NCBI GenBank assembly: GCA_025965295.1
Contig: JAOPXF010000428.1
Span: 1 to 7,215, forward strand
From: Nocardioides sp.
GTDB taxonomy: Bacteria > Actinomycetota > Actinomycetes > Propionibacteriales > Nocardioidaceae
Direction of reading: 5' to 3'
DNA length: 7,215 nt
The notes under the pieces are model-generated. The model saw only the letters and a program-made list of their open reading frames with translations. It did no database searches and was not told the origin of the DNA. Position numbers and translations under genes: made by a program. This document shows, piece by piece, positions 5,794 through 7,215 of this stretch. Position 1 is the first letter of the stretch, and each line of letters opens with the position of its first letter.

Positions 5794-6963
5794 TCAGCCC
5801 CGGCGCCTCAGGTAGAGCTCGAACGCCTTGTAGAGCGGGCGGTTGAGGGGCAGGTCCCACTCGCCGACGTACTCGACGGCCTCGCCGCCGGTGCCGACCT
5901 TGAACTGGATGAGCCCGACGTGCGGGTCGTCGGCGTCGAGGGTGTCGGTGATGCCGCGCAGGTCGTAGACGTCGGCGCCGGCGGCCAGCGCGTCCTGGAT
6001 CATCGCCCACTGGACGGCATTGGAGCGGCGGACGTCGCGCTTCTCGGTCGACGTGGCGCCGTAGGAGTACCACGCGTGGCCGCCGACCCGGATCGCGATC
6101 GTGGCGGCGACCAGGTCACCCTCGTGGTGCGCGACGTAGAGCCGGATCCGGTCGGGGTCCTCGGCGCCGAGCGCCTCGACCATCGTCCGGAAGTAGGAGA
6201 GCGGGCGCGGGGTGAAGTGGTCGCGCTCGGCGGTGTGGACGTAGAGGTCGTGGAAGACCTTGAGCTGGTCGAGGGCCTCCTCCACGGAGCCCGTCGAGGT
6301 GACGTCGACGCCCTCCTTGGCGGCCTTCTTGATGTTGCGGCGCCACTGCTGGTTCATGCCCTTGAGGACGTCGTCCTCGGTCCGGGGGTCGCCATCGGCG
6401 GTGCGCAGCGGAATCCAGAAGTTGTACTGCGGCTGGCCTGCGGCGAAGCCGCCCTCGACGGCCTGCGGCTTCCAGCCGAGCTCGTGCAGCAGCGAGACCA
6501 CGCGGGCACCGGTGTGGTTGCGCTCGAGCGGCGCGACGTCGCCGAGGCGGCGTACGGCGTCGTCGGCGATGCCCTGCTTGACCTGCGCGGCGTCCCAGCG
6601 CCGGGTGATGACGGGCGGACCCATCCGGACCCCGAACGCCCCCTGCTTCCTGAGGTGGGCGGCCAGGGGGGTCAGCCAGGCCGCGAGGTCCTCGTCCTCC
6701 CAGTCGATGACCGGGCCCTCCGGGAGGTAGGCGAGGTACCGCCTGAGCTTGGGCAGCTGGCGGTAGAGCACGAGCGCGACGCCGACGAGCCGGCCGTCGC
6801 GCTCCCAGCCGATCGACTGGCGCCGCCACTCCGACTTCACGCGACCCCACGCCGGGGTCTGCAGGAAGCTGGCCGAGCGGCGGCCGCGGATGAAGTCGAG
6901 GTGCTCGGTCTCCGGGATCTCGCGCACGGTCAGGGCGGCCGGGGCGGGGCGGGGGGGAGTCAC
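5794..6963 (-). CDS. femX: FemX/FemAB-family lipid II aminoacyltransferase (peptidoglycan bridge formation)
   Basis: From GTG 6963 this is a 389-residue cytosolic protein of the Fem family, which uses aminoacyl-tRNA to add an amino acid to the side chain of residue 3 of the lipid II stem peptide. The two GNAT-like halves are visible. The first contains SASFLQTPAWGRVKSEW (30-46) and YLPEGPVIDW (79-88). The second contains WYSYGATS (298-305), SNAVQWAMIQDAL (314-326), YDLRGI (333-338) and GLIQFKVGTGGEAVEYVGEW (350-369), the family's most conserved block. NQQWRRNIKKAAKEGV (204-219) precedes the linker region; there is no long coiled-coil arm. In S. coelicolor the homologue FemX (SCO3904, as I recall) adds the first Gly to LL-diaminopimelate, and Nocardioides-type walls have the same LL-DAP-Gly chemistry, so Gly is the likely substrate by inference. 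GTG 6963 is chosen for its -10 box 7 bases upstream; extension to 7086 adds a His/Pro-rich run that would overlap the divergent gene. GTG 6927 is an alternative. Confidence 0.87.
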   Translation of the reverse strand: MTPPRPAPAALTVREIPETEHLDFIRGRRSASFLQTPAWGRVKSEWRRQSIGWERDGRLVGVALVLYRQLPKLRRYLAYLPEGPVIDWEDEDLAAWLTPLAAHLRKQGAFGVRMGPPVITRRWDAAQVKQGIADDAVRRLGDVAPLERNHTGARVVSLLHELGWKPQAVEGGFAAGQPQYNFWIPLRTADGDPRTEDDVLKGMNQQWRRNIKKAAKEGVDVTSTGSVEEALDQLKVFHDLYVHTAERDHFTPRPLSYFRTMVEALGAEDPDRIRLYVAHHEGDLVAATIAIRVGGHAWYSYGATSTEKRDVRRSNAVQWAMIQDALAAGADVYDLRGITDTLDADDPHVGLIQFKVGTGGEAVEYVGEWDLPLNRPLYKAFELYLRRRG

Positions 6964-7074
6964 GGCCCCGAGGTTACCGGGTGGTGGCCCCTGCCGAACC
7001 GGCCGATTCCCTGTCACTCTGGGGGTGGAGGTATCAGCGCGCGTCGACGGCCCTCCTGTGGGTTCGTGAGCGTG
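6964..7074. other. Divergent intergenic region between femX and the right-edge gene
   Basis: About 111 bases without a convincing reading frame of either gene. It contains the femX -10 candidate. On the plus strand it contains a purine-rich GGAGG at 7027-7031 and TATCAG at 7032-7037, a poor -10 candidate, but no start codon at a useful distance from the GGAGG. No clear inverted repeat or terminator was seen. Confidence 0.5.
6971..6976 (-). promoter_or_regulatory. Candidate leaderless -10 box of the femX operon
   Basis: On the minus strand TAACCT (TAnnnT) is followed by 7 bases and then GTG 6963, so transcription would start at or next to the start codon. The hexamer at the -35 position, TTCGGC (6998-6993, 16-base spacer), is poor. 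The spacing is the same as that of the padR promoter in this window. Confidence 0.4.
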
Positions 7075-7215
7075 ATGCGTGTGCAACCGAGAGTCGATGA
7101 GCAGGTGGAGCGGACCGCGACGAACCGCGCGGCCGGATCGGGACGGGCGGCTGGTCCCGGCCGGCCGGGTGAGCTGTGGGCCCGGGCGGGCGACTGCTTC
7201 GCCCGGTGGGGCGAC
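7075..7215 (+). CDS. N-terminus of a gene running off the right edge; possible sigma-70 family (ECF-like) factor
   Basis: An open frame of 47 codons from ATG 7075 to the window end. The first 30 or so residues are Arg/Gly/Ala-rich and uninformative. The end, GELWARAGDCFARWGD, looks like the beginning of region 2 of actinobacterial sigma factors, where a similar AxxxFARWxxGD stretch precedes the helix that binds core RNA polymerase. From about 7165 the codons have nearly all G or C in the third position, as expected of real coding sequence here; earlier codons do not, so the true start could be further in or the leader may be poorly conserved. Other starts in frame are GTG 7066, 7072 and 7081. 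No good ribosome-binding site is seen. The gene is divergent from femX. The family call rests on one short motif. Confidence 0.45.
   Translation, partial: MRVQPRVDEQVERTATNRAAGSGRAAGPGRPGELWARAGDCFARWGD

Noticed and set aside
7027..7031. GGAGG as a ribosome-binding site for a plus-strand gene
   Set aside because: No ATG, GTG or TTG lies 5-12 bases downstream, and the first frame that stays open to the edge with coding-like codons starts much later.
6964..7086. ATG 7086 as the femX start
   Set aside because: The extra 41 residues are His/Pro/Thr-rich, unlike Fem proteins, and they would overlap the divergent right-edge gene and the femX -10 box.

Overview
The window is very GC-rich DNA with GC-biased third codon positions, GTG and TTG starts and little space between genes. 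This and the gene families point to a high-GC actinobacterium, most likely in the Nocardioides / Propionibacteriales range. That placement is inferred from protein resemblance and gene order; no marker gene is present to prove it. I see no mobile element, CRISPR array, tRNA or rRNA, and no gene-free stretch longer than about 145 bases.

Layout. Bases 1-175 (minus strand) hold the N-terminus of an inositol-3-phosphate synthase (ino1). It lies 17 bases behind a PadR-family regulator (193-840, minus), and the two look like one operon. The regulator has a leaderless-type promoter carrying a perfect inverted repeat, which suggests autoregulation. Facing the other way are a bifunctional class A penicillin-binding protein (986-3289, plus) with a long Ser/Thr/Pro-rich tail and, 27 bases later, a polytopic GT87-type glycosyltransferase (3317-4732, plus). 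Both appear to start with TTG. The glycosyltransferase ribosome-binding site sits in a small hairpin, suggesting translational coupling. Converging on this pair, and overlapping it by 14 bases, is a second minus-strand operon: a FemX-like peptidoglycan-bridge aminoacyltransferase (5794-6963) followed 4 bases later by a divergent alanine-racemase-fold protein (4719-5789). At the right edge (7075-7215, plus) is the start of another gene, possibly a sigma factor, divergent from femX.

How the genes fit together. The central four genes are a cell-envelope set: lipid II polymerisation and crosslinking (PBP), addition of an amino acid to the lipid II stem peptide (FemX), a PLP-enzyme relative that could act on an amino acid (Alr-like), and membrane-linked sugar transfer (GT87). 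Ino1 supplies inositol phosphate for phosphatidylinositol and, in actinobacteria, mycothiol. The order ino1 - padR - divergent PBP - GT87 matches what I recall of the Mycobacterium tuberculosis Rv0046c / Rv0047c / ponA1 / Rv0051 neighbourhood, and femX also lies in this chromosomal region in Streptomyces coelicolor (SCO3904, as I recall). This is therefore mainly a conserved core locus. The less explained parts are the Alr-like protein, the tail of the PBP and the regulatory architecture.
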